Part shown: positions 33,406 to 44,281 of the stretch, piece by piece
Layout of the letters: the number at the start of each line of letters is the position of its first letter
Numbering within the stretch: the first letter of the stretch is position 1
Assembly (NCBI GenBank): GCA_963931865.1
Contig: OZ007513.1
Location: forward strand, 5,060,168 to 5,124,167
Direction of reading: 5' to 3'
Length of the DNA stretch: 64,000 nt
Origin: Axinella damicornis
Taxonomy: Eukaryota; Porifera; Demospongiae; Axinellida; Axinellidae
The notes under the pieces: generated by a model
The model's input: the letters and a program-made list of their open reading frames with translations, nothing else
Told to the model about the DNA's origin: nothing
Database searches by the model: none
Position numbers and translations under genes: made by a program

Positions 33406-34374
33406 GTTGGATGAAGAAAGTGATGCAGTTGGTACGTCGGCAAATTCTCACTCTCACGCTATCACTCACACTCAGTCATGTCTCGCGCAGTCACAGTTAT
33501 ACACACTTCACCACTCATTACAGCTGTCTACCGTTACTCTCCCCCCCTCCTCCTTCCCACCTACCGTACACCCCCTCCCTCCCAAATCCTCCTCCCACCC
33601 TCCTCCCACCCTCCCATTCTCCCTCTCGTTTAGCCTCCCAGTTGTTGGATCATCCACCTTATATGGCCAAGACTGCAAAGTGGGGGGCCAGCAGGTGCTC
33701 CCCACCTCCACTGGTACGTACCACTAACCCTATTGCCTCGGTGGAAGTGTGTATGTGTTTTGCTATAGGAGACCACATGTGTTGTGTTGAAAAGCTATTG
33801 TGATACTAAGTAATCTGGCTTGTTGTTACCATGGTTACTGTGGCCAGTTGTTAGTCTTTGGCTGTTGTTCAGTCTCATGGCTGTTCGATTGATTGTTATC
33901 ATCCTTGTTCCTTGCAAGGATGAACCCATCCACATTTTCATCACAGTAGGTATTCAGCAGCTGTTCAACTAAGCCCATACACATTGTCGCATTGAATAGA
34001 CAATAGCTCCTTGTCAATGTATGGTAGGTGTTTCTGAGGTCTACAGCATAATTATTATAACGTTTGGTTGGTGGCATGTCGAAGGGGTTTTCTGTGCTAT
34101 AGACCCCATACCATGCACACGTTCAATATTGCCAAAGTTCATTATACAATTGAGAAAGTTATGCACAAATAAGAAATGAAACTCTACAAAGTTACTGCAA
34201 ATGTGCAGATATCCCAGAACAGAGACTAATGAGATTATCTACTTCAGAGAAACATTAATAGTGCAGTAAGTTATAAAAGCTGCCAGAGAATGTGTGAGCA
34301 AGTGGATTGGGCTGTGAGTACCAAGTACAAGTTTGCTAACTGGACAGGGCTCTGGAGTAGCTTTGTGGCTTTCA

Positions 34375-34800
34375 TTACCTCCAAAGCATTCCGTAGCTGT
34401 TGGCTGAAACACACCTCCAGGGTTGCTGATGATCTTGATCAGCTTTTTGCTGCTGGCTTGATGTGCGTTCATAACAACAGAGAGCGTTTGTGCTCCTGTG
34501 ACCTGAATTTTCCACAATAATGTTTTCAGGCACACCACTATTGAACATTCTCGTGATTGCAGTGGCACGTAATGAGTAATGAACACCACATTCAGATTGT
34601 TGGTACATATCAGGAACATTGATTTATAGAACATTCACTCCAACCCTTTGACTCACGAAGCAAATATTTCTTTGGATCTGTAGCGAACTCATCCAGTGCA
34701 CGAAGGTAGATGACACAGTATTTAGAGGAAGCAGACGCTAGTAGCTTAACAATACACTGGTTGCTTCCATGTAGAGCGTATGCTCTAACACACATATTAA
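34375..34800 (-). pseudogene. Crypton-type tyrosine recombinase fragment
   Basis: The minus strand reads HYSLRATAITRMFNSGVPE and then NSGHRSTNALCCYERTSSQQ. This is the C-terminal catalytic block of the tyrosine recombinase domain found in Cryptons and domesticated relatives (HSLRATAATRL, GHRS..GVRSYKRT), including the first Arg, the His-x-x-Arg-like GHRS and the Tyr nucleophile region. Upstream, 34795-34610 reads LRALDEFATDPKKYL, which resembles the preceding region of the same family, but in another frame. It is a decayed partial copy. Confidence 0.7.
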
Positions 34801-35240
34801 CTGCATTTACGTCCTTGAAACGGTGCTGATTAATCTTAGAAATGAATTCAGTGTATCATATAGTAGACCAAAGAGTCATACATAGTGAAATCTGATGGAA
34901 CATGCACAAACTGAGCTGGAACCCTACAAATGTTAATGTACTGCAAATCTCATGCACTACAGTATTTATTGCATAAGGGGCGGGTTGAGATGCAAATACA
35001 GCACAAGGTGTAGTGCACTTGCCACGGTACATTAACTATAGTATATATTTGTAGGGGTTACCTTAATCTGCTACGCAGGTGTCCCTATCGATCGTAACCA
35101 GCACTGAGACGTGTCCTCTGCTGAGGTGAGCAAGTAAGGCTCCCACCTACGTAGCCACATCAATTCATGGGTGTGGTAGTGGAAACGATGTAAGAAGTGT
35201 GTGTTTGTCAATGATTTGATTCTCAAGTTCGACAGTCAAA
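34800..35240. other. No gene recognised
   Basis: AT-rich DNA without supported features. Confidence 0.4.
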
Positions 35241-35540
35241 GTTTGGAGGTCACTGGGTGCCAGCATAGACCTCTAACTTGACCAGAAACCAAACAAGTCA
35301 TTGACCACCATGTGACAACATGGTGGCTTACAAGTTACAATGGAGGTCGCTGGGAGCTGTGTGCCAGCATAGACCTCTTAACTTGGCCAGCAAAACAAAA
35401 GAGTCATTGAGCACCATGTGACAATGTGGTGGCTTACAGTGGAGGTCACTGGGCACTGTGTGCCGGCATAGACCTCTAAACTTGGCCAGAAAAAAAAAAA
35501 AATGTGACAACGTGGACCCACCAGTCATGTTAGTGACTTA
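35240..35540. repeat. Imperfect tandem repeat, second array
   Basis: At least three units with GTGCCAGCATAGACCTCT, CTTGGCCAG and CATTGAGCACCATGTGACAA. A partial unit recurs at 36065-36210. Related to 27760-28075. Confidence 0.8.
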
Positions 35541-36404
35541 CTAGGAATACGTATCCGCATAATTGCCTCACGCGCACGCCGCGGCCGCATGAGCAGCCTG
35601 GCCACGTGCTTACGAGTAGTATGATAGCTAAGTGTGAATTTGCGAGTGTGTATATAGCTGAGATAAACATGTCGATTACACTCTCTGTTTGACTCCACAT
35701 GTAGCTGCTCTAGCTCTGCAAGCCCTGAAGGCCCTGTTCGCTTGTACCCTAGCCTCTGGCTACCCGAGATTACTGTGGAGTTGCGGTATAAACAGATGTC
35801 GACTGTTTGACTCCATATGTAGCTGTTCCAGTTCGCAAGCCCTGGAGCACCGCGCGCTCGTCCACTGATCTGTTTCCCAAGGTTGTAGTTCTCGCACCGT
35901 CGAGCCCTCGCAGCAAATGAATTGGCCGGCAGGAAACCTGCAACATTCCTATCAACATTCCTGAGTGTGACATCTTCCGGTACGTACGTACCACGTACGT
36001 ACGTACGTACATACGTATATAGTGAGCAATAGATCCCCCATTCAGAGCCTCGCGCTAATGCGCTCGGCAATAATGGAAGTCATCGGGCATACACTGTGTG
36101 CCAGCATAGACCTCAAAGTGTGGCCAGAAAACCAAGGGTCGTTGGGCACCATGTGCCAGCATGGACCTGCCAGCCAAATTAAAATGGTGGCTTACAATGT
36201 ATAGACCTCTAAAATGTATTATAATTAATAATAAAGACAGATAAAGATAAAGGTCAACAAGCCTTGCCGCATACTCGCGACGGCGATAATTGCTGAGTCA
36301 GCAACCATAGTACGACAGATTGCGTAAGAACGGAGCAGACCCTAGGACGATCGTAAAACAATCATACATCACGGAACATAAACCGATTTTGACCACTATT
36401 GTAC

Positions 36405-37230
36405 CAGGAGCGCATGAGCCGCCGAAGGTGGCGAAGGAGCGTCCAACTCCGCATGCCCGCCCTAGGTCATGTAGTAGTCCTTCACACCTCCAAATATTTT
36501 ACCTTTTACGGCAAGAGGCCATTACGCAATGCAGTTGTAAGGATTTGTGTGAAACCGAGCTAAGTAGGTGTGAAATGCAAATTGGCCTTTGTGCAGCCAG
36601 GCTAGGATGATGGCGCTATGACGTGCAGCGGCTTCAACGGCGAGCAAACCAACGAAGAAGGTTTGCCGCGACTCTAAGTATGAACTACGCTAGCTAGCTA
36701 CTTGTTAGCTAAAGAGACTGCGTAAAATGGATAGCTATGTCCATCTTCGAAGCTTCCGTGAAACAGCAAGTGAACGAGAAGGAAGCCATCCAGTTTACGC
36801 AATATCCTGAATGACAAATCGTGTGGAATAAGTGGAGCAAGAGTGACAAGCTGTGTGTCTTACTGAGCTACCTGTTACTTGGTTTCTGCAACCTTCTTCA
36901 CACGTCTGGAAAGTATCGTATTGCACGGTTCCTTCGCTTTCGCGTAGAACCAGTACTGCCCTCACACTCGCGCCCTGTTCCGCTGAGGCAGTCTGTCCAT
37001 GGGCCTTGGCTAACTCGCAGTGCAAGGCAGTAGAAATGTTTTACTAGCAGCAGATGCATGATCATTCCAGCTATGCGTACCGCCCGCAAATTTTGAATAT
37101 TATTAGCAGCCACTTACGCGGTATCGCAAAGGTCTTCCAAATAAGGTATAACTAAAAGGTGTGAGGGACTACTACATGTCTTTACTAGTTGGACGCTCCT
37201 TCGCCGCCTTCGGCGGCTCATGCGCTCCTG
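36405..37230. mobile_element. 826-bp TIR element with 7-bp target duplication
   Basis: The left end CAGGAGCGCATGAGCCGCCG is matched over 43 bp with one mismatch by the complement at the right end; looser similarity (ATGTAGTAGTCC, TCACACC) runs further in. ATTGTAC occurs directly on both sides (36398-36404 and 37231-37237). Interior ORFs show no recognisable transposase. Confidence 0.8.
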
Positions 37231-37475
37231 ATTGTACGTACCTTGCGAGATCCAACACATGGAGGATGTCTAGGTAATTGTCCGTGTTGATTAACTGTTA
37301 ACTGCATACAAACTGGAGCATTAGGCCGACGCCTTTTACTCAACAAGTTTTCATTCAAAGTTCCCAGATGACGATTACTTGAGCCTATCTAGTAGAGAGC
37401 TAGTAGATTGGCCACACTCTCCTTTCTCCGACGAACAGTCGCTAGCAGTCATTTCCGCCACATGGTAATCCGTTG

Positions 37476-37675
37476 NNNNNNNNNNNNNNNNNNNNNNNNN
37501 NNNNNNNNNNNNNNNNNNNNNNNNNNNNNNNNNNNNNNNNNNNNNNNNNNNNNNNNNNNNNNNNNNNNNNNNNNNNNNNNNNNNNNNNNNNNNNNNNNNN
37601 NNNNNNNNNNNNNNNNNNNNNNNNNNNNNNNNNNNNNNNNNNNNNNNNNNNNNNNNNNNNNNNNNNNNNNNNNNN
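37476..37675. other. Assembly gap, 200 N
   Basis: Exactly 200 unknown bases, a typical scaffold spacer. The true distance is unknown, and ORFs drawn across it are meaningless. Upstream exons of the kinesin gene may be lost here. Confidence 0.99.
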
Positions 37676-37817
37676 ACAGAGGTCGGCTGTTAGTGGAGCA
37701 GTCATGCATGCATCCAGATTTTGAGAGATTTTGTATCATATATTATATGTACGTGTCTGCTCTATCCCTACATAGAGTCTAACGACTCTGATATGAAGTG
37801 CTCATTGTCTTCTACAG

Positions 37818-38777
37818 AAACTCACAGACCTTCTGAACCCAGGCAACAGAACTCTGAGCATTCAGGAGGCAGATAAAGTGTGTATACGTTTTGTCCCAAC
37901 CCCCTCCTGCATAGCTATTGGTCAATCCTTTCCTTCGCCCTCACTTCTCTCTTCTTCCCATCACCCCTTGCATTGGGTCTTCTCTCCCCTTGATCCTCTC
38001 TTCTCCATTTTGTCCCCTGTCCACCCTCCTTCCCAACTCCTTTCCTCTCCCCTCCCTTCCTTCCCATCCCTTTGCTCCTCTCCCCTCACCCTTCTTTTCT
38101 TGCCCCTCAGCACAAAGTGGTAGTGTCAGGTCTTACACAGGTGCAGGTCACTTGTGTAGAAGAATTACACCAACTCCTGGAAAAGGGTCAAAGTAATTAT
38201 ATACATTTGTGTGTGTCCTAGCAAGTACCGTGTTTTTCAGGTTGCTTGCTCTGTCCAAACTCAGAATGCAAAACTGCAAAGTATCACGTGACTTGAATCC
38301 ACCAATAGAATCCAAGTTGTCACATGACAACTTGGATTCTATTGGTGGATTCAAGTCACGTGATACTTTTGCAGTTTTGTATTCCGAATTTTTTGGACAA
38401 CCAACCTGAAATCTACGGTAGAGCAGGCTAGTACAGGGTACATGTACATGTAGGTGTTCCCATGATGTTTATTGGCTAATGTAGCCTCATTCCCAGGCCT
38501 CCGCCCAGATTTTATCTCGGAGGCGGAGGCCTGGGAAGTAGGCTAGTTCTCTGATGGATGTAATTGTGTCGTTCCTACTGTATACTCTTATGCTAGGCAT
38601 CAGGAAAACTGGCGACAATGGCCAAAACCATACAAGTAGCCGGTCACATACGGTACTTGGGATCAGAGTGCAGAGCCGATGCAGTGGAGATGGCACTGCA
38701 AGGATGGCCACTTTGGTGAGGAGGGGGGAGTAGTCTCGCGAGACTAAGGGGGGAGGGGGTTGTGACTGTGAGGGAGT

Positions 38778-38819
<42 letters not shown>

Positions 38820-39209
38820 ACTATTTTGAGTAACAGAGAGAATTAATGTGTGTGTATTTGGTGGGAGTTCCTTAACCGGCTACCCAGATCGTTTCCTTTT
38901 TAAGGTCGGAGTGTGGGTGGGGCCTTGGAGAGGGCAGTTTAGTAGGTGGCCTCAAAATTGAGGTTTTGGCATTATCAAGCTGTATGGGTGAATCTTGTGC
39001 TGACTGATGTTGGCTTGGTTCAAAGATTTGTATTTGTCAATAATACATGTGTGAACTAATGGCTGTACTGACTGGTTGTCCCACCCCCAGAACCTGGTGG
39101 ATCTGGCTGGCTCAGAGAGAACCGAGGCCAAGGAGGCAACATTTATCAATAAATCTCTATTGCAGCTGGGCATCGTCATATCAAAGCTGCTAACAGCAAA
39201 GCGCTCAAG
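37818..39209 (+). CDS. Kinesin motor domain, partial (four exons)
   Basis: Kinesins are ATP-driven microtubule motors. Exons 37818-37877 (KLTDLLNPGNRTLSIQEADK), 38111-38192 (HKVVVSGLTQVQV), 38597-38715 and 39091-39209 have GT-AG borders and matching phases (0, 0 to 1, 1 to 0, 0 to 2). The third carries switch I as HTSSRSHTVLGIRVQSR. The fourth carries switch II as NLVDLAGSER and INKSLLQLG. The order fits a kinesin head from strand beta-5 to helix alpha-4. The stretch between LAGSER and INKSL is shorter than usual. The P-loop exon and everything after helix 4 are not found: a gap lies upstream and transposons downstream. The family within kinesins is uncertain; a kinesin-7 (CENP-E-like) head is one possibility. 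Confidence 0.88.
38238..38407. repeat. Long hairpin in a kinesin intron
   Basis: The inner arms 38281-38322 and 38325-38366 are exact 42-bp complements separated by two bases. Similarity continues outward with mismatches to about 85 bp per arm. No coding content. Confidence 0.9.
38480..38545. mobile_element. TIR hairpin of the TAGCCTCGTTCCCAG family
   Basis: Starts GTAGCCTCATTCCCAGGCCT and ends with the complement AGGCCTGGGAAGTAGGCTA; the inverted repeat runs inward through CCGCC. No target duplication is visible. Confidence 0.65.
38778..38816. repeat. Homopolymer G run, 39 bases
   Basis: An uninterrupted G run in the kinesin intron before the 39091 exon. Its length is probably unstable or mis-estimated. 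Confidence 0.95.
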
Positions 39210-39667
39210 GTGAGCTCATGGGAGCCTCGTTCCCAGGCTCTCGAATGAGTTAACAGTACAAGGTTGTCACAAGCTTGTTTGGACCAAGTACAAGGTTGTC
39301 ACAAGGCTGGTGACCTTGTCATAACCTTGCCACCAGGTTGTAACCAGCTTGGCATTTCTATATGGGTACTTACTTGTGAAGGTCTATTGGCAGCTTGAAC
39401 AAAGCATTTTCACTACTGTCAATTCCATACTTTGTCTTCAGCTCTTTTCTGGCTCTGTTGACACAAGATTGTTGTACACACTTGTTACACTCAGACCACC
39501 TGCTACTGTCTAGCAAATAGATTACTTCTCAGATCTTGCTTGTGCTATCTCATCAATGGCTGCTAAGCTGGCATCCTTTGTCCTCTCTTCCTGCACTGAA
39601 TCCGGTGAATGTCTTGAAGCCTGGTTGTATAGTAGACAAACAAATATGGATTAATTTTTATTACTAG

Positions 39668-40940
39668 TTATTTTTAATTCCACCATACCATACAGATCCT
39701 GCAGAACTGGATTGGCTGGCCAACTAGGTGGTTGGACAACATTGATGCCATCGGGTTGTCAGCAAGAATGCACAAAACTGGAGAGAAAACGATCACTTGC
39801 TGTTGGAGAAAAGCATCGTATACCTCCACTCCCTCTGTCTCCAAGGTGAGCAGGTCTTGTACCAGGGGGTGCACCATTTCCTTTGCACTGAGCCTGTTGG
39901 AGGTGCACACAAAATGGATGTTATCTAGCTGGCTATTGGTTTCTCTTGGCAGGCCGGCAAGAAGAATCAGCCACGACTCAAACTTGTTCCACTTCAGAGT
40001 CTTGTTGCCACTGGAGTCGTCAGCAAACAGGACTAACGGGACATTAACAACTGGCATACCACCGTATTTAGTACGCCAGTTTACATCTGCAATGCATTGC
40101 TTTTCATTGGTGCTGAGATTTGTAAAGTGTACACTCCCATCTTCATTCAAAACTGTTTTTCTTTGCACTTTGGATTTTACACCATTGTTGTCAACTGAGA
40201 CCACTGAGGCAAGTGTGATACCGCAAATGTCACAAAGTGCAAGTTCTCCCCCTCTGTCCTCACTGCTTTGTGGAACAGGTTTAATGCTCCACACTTTCAA
40301 TTTGACAGTAGCTGTATCCCCCTGTCACAGAATAGAGTTTTAATGTGGTATCAGCGTCAGGAATGAGTGTTGTGTAATATACAAAGCTTACTCGTTTGTA
40401 GATCTTTAATACAAGACCTAGGCCGTGTGGGATAGGGTTGCCAGGATATTGGTAGAACACCACATCTCCAACAAATATGTCGATATCACCTCGGGACACC
40501 ATCGGGCATATGAATCGACTGTCAGTGTTCCACCTCTTTGCCTCATACATTTCACTACATTTTAATAATAAATAATAATAATATTACTGGTATAATAACT
40601 TTCCAGGTGCCATGCAACTGATTTGCTAAACCAAACCTGATTTCTCCCGATACTGGTAAAACAGGCATTCTTGCAATCTTGCTCGCTATCTCTGGGACAG
40701 CCATTTGACGATGCACAATGTCAGGAGGTTTTCTGCCGTAAAACTTAGTGCCGTCAGCTGCCTGCAACTGCATGTAATAAATGATTTTACATGTAATTGT
40801 GTAATTATTTCAGCTTCATTTTTTATAACCTGCTGTAGTTCTTCCTGTGGTAACCTCAGTTTCTTCAGCTCTTCAATGCTGGGGATATCTGCCTCCATCC
40901 GCTTGAATATTGTCCACACAAATCTCAGATTTGCTTCACT
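39668..40940 (-). pseudogene. Plavaka/CACTA-type (tnp2-like) transposase, partial
   Basis: Minus-strand exons 40940-40830 and 40767-40600 have splice borders and phase 0 ends (37 and 56 codons). The body follows from about 40554 to 39674: FVGDVVFYQYPGNPIPHG, then VPLVLFADDSSGNKTLKWNK, NIHFVCTSNRLSAKEMV and VLCILADNPMASMLSNHL, with QFCRICM near the end. The conserved Asp residues (FADD, ILADNP) and the Cys pair match tnp2-like transposases known as Plavaka in fungi, part of the CACTA/KDZ-related group. A run of five G's near 40327 shifts the frame; four would join the halves. The exon start near 40554 is also out of phase. The copy is probably dead. It may continue below 39668. Confidence 0.75.
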
Positions 40941-41249
40941 CTGAATGAATTAATATTATGTCAATAATTAGTGCTATCCCATAAATTATAAGAAAGCACA
41001 CTCACAATTGGTCGTGGAGAGCAGATCAAAGAATACAGAAGAGCATGGATATCATTCTGGAAATGGGAAAGATAACATGGCAATGTTTGCGAGGGGTGGA
41101 GTTTGATGGAGCTCCTACTCAATTTGTCATCTTAGCTAATTGTAATGAATTGCTGCATGAAAGACAAAAATAGCAACTTTTGCAGCTCATTTTCCCATTT
41201 TTCTGCTACCATGTTTGCTACACGGATGAGTGAAGCATGCATGGAATAC

Positions 41250-41570
41250 GAAAAATGGCAATTGCACTTCTCATCTTCCAGTGCGCTAAATGGTAAACAA
41301 ATTACAAATGCACAGACATGTTTTCCGCATTTTCTGGTCATTCCGGGAGTAGGGAGAATGGGTGGACCAACAGTACACAGAATTGTACTTCATTTGTCAT
41401 TTTTCCTCTTCCAGTGTGCTAAACAGGTCAACGAATGAAGAAATGCACCGACACGTTTTTCTGGGTTATCTGGTCACTCTGGGAGTAAGGAATATGAAAT
41501 CCTGGCCCACGACCTGTTTTCGTTTGCTGGGTGGACGTATGAAAAATGGATGGACCAACAGTACACAGAC
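41250..41570. repeat. Direct repeat of about 125-180 bp
   Basis: Blocks such as CTTCCAGTG-GCTAAA, CTGGTCA-TC-GGGAGTA and TGGACCAACAGTACACAGA each occur two to three times in the same order directly left of the foldback element. Confidence 0.7.
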
Positions 41571-42449
41571 CAACGCTGACAGTGACAGACTGTGAACTTA
41601 TCATTTGCAGTTCTAGTTGACGACAAGAAGAATACAGAACACGGCAACCGGTTTTTCAAATCCTGATTTTAATTTTCCTGCTGTTTACATGTGTATGCCA
41701 CGCCCCCTTTAGCTTAGCGCCCTCTATTACGTTATCCTCACAATATGCGGGCTCTCGTGCTGCGCTCGCAGAGGCAGGAGGTGGAGCTCTTGGGAGACTC
41801 AGAGGGTCGTCCCTGGGTCGCTCAGCTACAGAAGCAAGTCACAGGCTCTGGACTGCTGGTTTGTTGCGTGTTGCTTCACCTAGCCACTGAATGAATCATC
41901 AGTGCATGTGTAAGAGTGCATGGCAGCCGTTTGCATCACCAAAGCTGCGCATAAATCCATTCAGCATTAGTATGTTGTTTGGCAAACTTAGCGATTAGCT
42001 ATAATTATATGAAGTCTAGCCTAATAAATTACAAATGATCCCAGTCTCGTGTAGGCACCAGTGTGAGATGCTGAAACTTTCTCAAGCTCAAGATAGCCGG
42101 CTTACTAATAGGATTCATTAACACTAGCAAATAAGAATCCTCTTGGTGTTTGCATGTTCAGAAATTACTCGTATTAACTTCAGTGATTTAAACCCAGAAA
42201 ATGTAGCGAGCTTATCTGCTAAGAAGTTTCAAGCCATAACCATCGCTAAGCTTGCTGACAAAGCCCATCATACTTGACTGGAAGGTGTGAATCTGGAATC
42301 CAAGTAGTACCAACTCGGGGTAGGTTGTGATGAAACAAAAGCCTCCTATACAGCATGCTTGCATTTGGTCTTTGTTCCCAGGGTGTGTTTACTTATAGCT
42401 TAACTACATGAATGGCTGAATCAACGTGAGATCAAATCGGGCAAGTCCC

Positions 42450-42795
42450 ACCTCATGTACAGTCTGCATGGCTGTATGTCCATGCTGATAGGGACAAAGC
42501 CTGTGAGATGATAGAAGTGTTTGATTGGAATGACATAATGGCTAACGACAATAACGATTTATTCCTGGGCTCGCTGACACTCATTGTTAATGACCATATC
42601 ATGCAGGAATGTGTAACCAGGAAAGTACTCCCTTTGAAGAGAAACCTGCCATGGTTGAAAAAGAAAATAAAGAGTGTAGTGCTTTGCAATTGTTCAAGAA
42701 GACTGGTTACAGTGCTAAATTCAGGTCTGCACACAATAGAGCCATCAGCTTGATTCTAGATCTACTAACTACTTACGCCAAGAAATTTGGATAGC
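42450..42795 (+). pseudogene. Non-LTR retrotransposon linker fragment in the foldback spacer
   Basis: One frame reads FDWNDIMANDNNDLFLG and LPLKRNLPWLKKKIK; after a one-base shift another reads LFKKTGYSAKFRSAHNRA and ends AKKFG. This order (RRxLPWLT..I, then a Lys-rich helix with RN) is typical of the region between endonuclease and reverse transcriptase in CR1/Jockey-type LINEs. It is a broken, captured piece. Confidence 0.6.
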
Positions 42796-43340
42796 AATTA
42801 CGTTTCTTAATAAGCAGTAGTCTACCTTGATCTAGCCAAGCCCCTCCTCCACCGTGCATGTCAGGAATCCTCTTTGTAAGCCGGCTATCTTGAGATGGTA
42901 GGTGTGCAGGACCAGGCTTTAGTTTCATCAAAACCTACCCCGAGTTGGTACTATATACTGTATATCACTTGGATTCCAGATTCACACCTTCCAGTCAAGT
43001 ATGATGGGCTTTGTCAGCAAGCTTAGCGATGGTTACGGCTTGAAACTTCTTAGCAGATAAGCTCGCTACATTTTCTGGGTTTAAATCACTGAAGTTAATA
43101 CAAGTAATTTCTGAACACTCAAACACCAAGAGGATTTTTATTTGCTAGTGTTAATCAATCCTATTAGTAAGCCAGCAATCTTCAGATGGTGCCAAAGTTT
43201 CAGCATCTCACACTGGTGCCTATACATGAGACTGGGATCATTTGTCACTTGCATTATTCATAGCTAATCGCTAAGTTTACAATTCTACAAGAAGCTTACA
43301 GGCCACCATGCAGTCACCAGTGGCTCACAAGGAGCTTAGT

Positions 43341-43440
43341 CTCGTTCCCAGACCCAAACAACCCCAGCGAAGATCGCTTGCAGTATCTCGCGAGATACTG
43401 CAAGCGATCTTCGCTGGGGTTGTTTGGGTCTGGGAACGAG
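43341..43440. repeat. Perfect 100-bp palindrome
   Basis: Positions 43341-43390 and 43391-43440 are exact reverse complements with no spacer. The outer bases CTCGTTCCCAGACCC match the hairpin element family, and the arm contains its CGCTTGCAGTA motif. It appears to be a family member inserted in the right arm of the foldback element. Confidence 0.97.
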
Positions 43441-44281
43441 GGGCTTTGGTGATGCAAACGGCTGCCATGCACTCTTACACATTCATTCGGTGGCTAGGTG
43501 AAGCAACACGCAACAAACCAGCAGTCCAGAGCCTGTGACTTGCTTCTGTAGCTGAGCGACCCAGGGACGACCCTCTGAGTCTCCCAAGAGCTCCACCTCC
43601 TGCCTCTGCGCGCGCAGCACAAGAGCCCGCATATTGTGAGGATTACGTAATAGAGGGCGCTAAGCTAAAGGAGGCGTGGCATACACAGTACATACTACAA
43701 TAAACAGCAGGAAAATTGAAATCACGATTTGAAAAACCGGTTGCCGTGTTCTGTATTCTTCTTGTCGTCAACTAGAACTGCAAATGATAAGTTCACAGTC
43801 TGTCACTGTCAGCGTTGTTGAATTGGACTGCTAGCTGCTTGCTGGCTGTGTTGCTGTAGAGAAAGAAAACGGAAATTTGAAATCAGTACTTTCTGGACCG
43901 AATTTCTACTGGCAAATGTAAACGAGTGCTAGACAGAGGATGGTGAACCATCAACACTCCGCTGAATAGAATCAGTGGCTATCCTACACGAGATGGAAAA
44001 ATTGGAAATTGAAAAACTGGTTTCACAGCTGAATTCATTTTTCCGATTTCTGTCATCCCCAAAACGGAACGAACGATGTCGATTTCATTTTCCTGAAAAA
44101 CAGGATGTTGATTGGCCGAATTATACACTGACCCATTTGCACCCCCTTACCCCCCTAAATCCTCCACTGATCCCTCTAGCGACAATTACTTAGAATAGAT
44201 GTACTGCAACTGTGGTGGTGAAGTTTGTGCTAGTACGTAAAGTGTGTGAAGACTGAACAGAATCGTTAGAATCGTGCGATA

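Larger units (their letters stand above)
41571..43817. mobile_element. 2.2-kb foldback element
   Basis: The sequence starting CAACGCTGACAGTGACAGAC at 41571 returns as its complement ending at 43817. The arms cover about 41571-42345 and 42935-43817 with scattered differences; for example GAGGCAGGAGGTGGAGCTCT pairs with AGAGCTCCACCTCCTGCCTC. The right arm holds an exact 100-bp palindrome absent from the left arm. The spacer carries a LINE fragment. No target duplication is evident. Confidence 0.85.

Noticed and set aside
33116..33803. Pro/Ser-rich ORFs over 200 residues, and Gly/Arg-rich ORFs opposite
   Set aside because: Low-complexity pyrimidine tract; no motif and no conservation signal.
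34375..34800. Phage-type integrase
   Set aside because: The HSLRATA/GHRS wording and animal context fit Crypton-type recombinases better; no phage genes are nearby.
37408..37782. ORFs crossing the N gap
   Set aside because: The middle is unknown sequence, so reading frames across it have no meaning.
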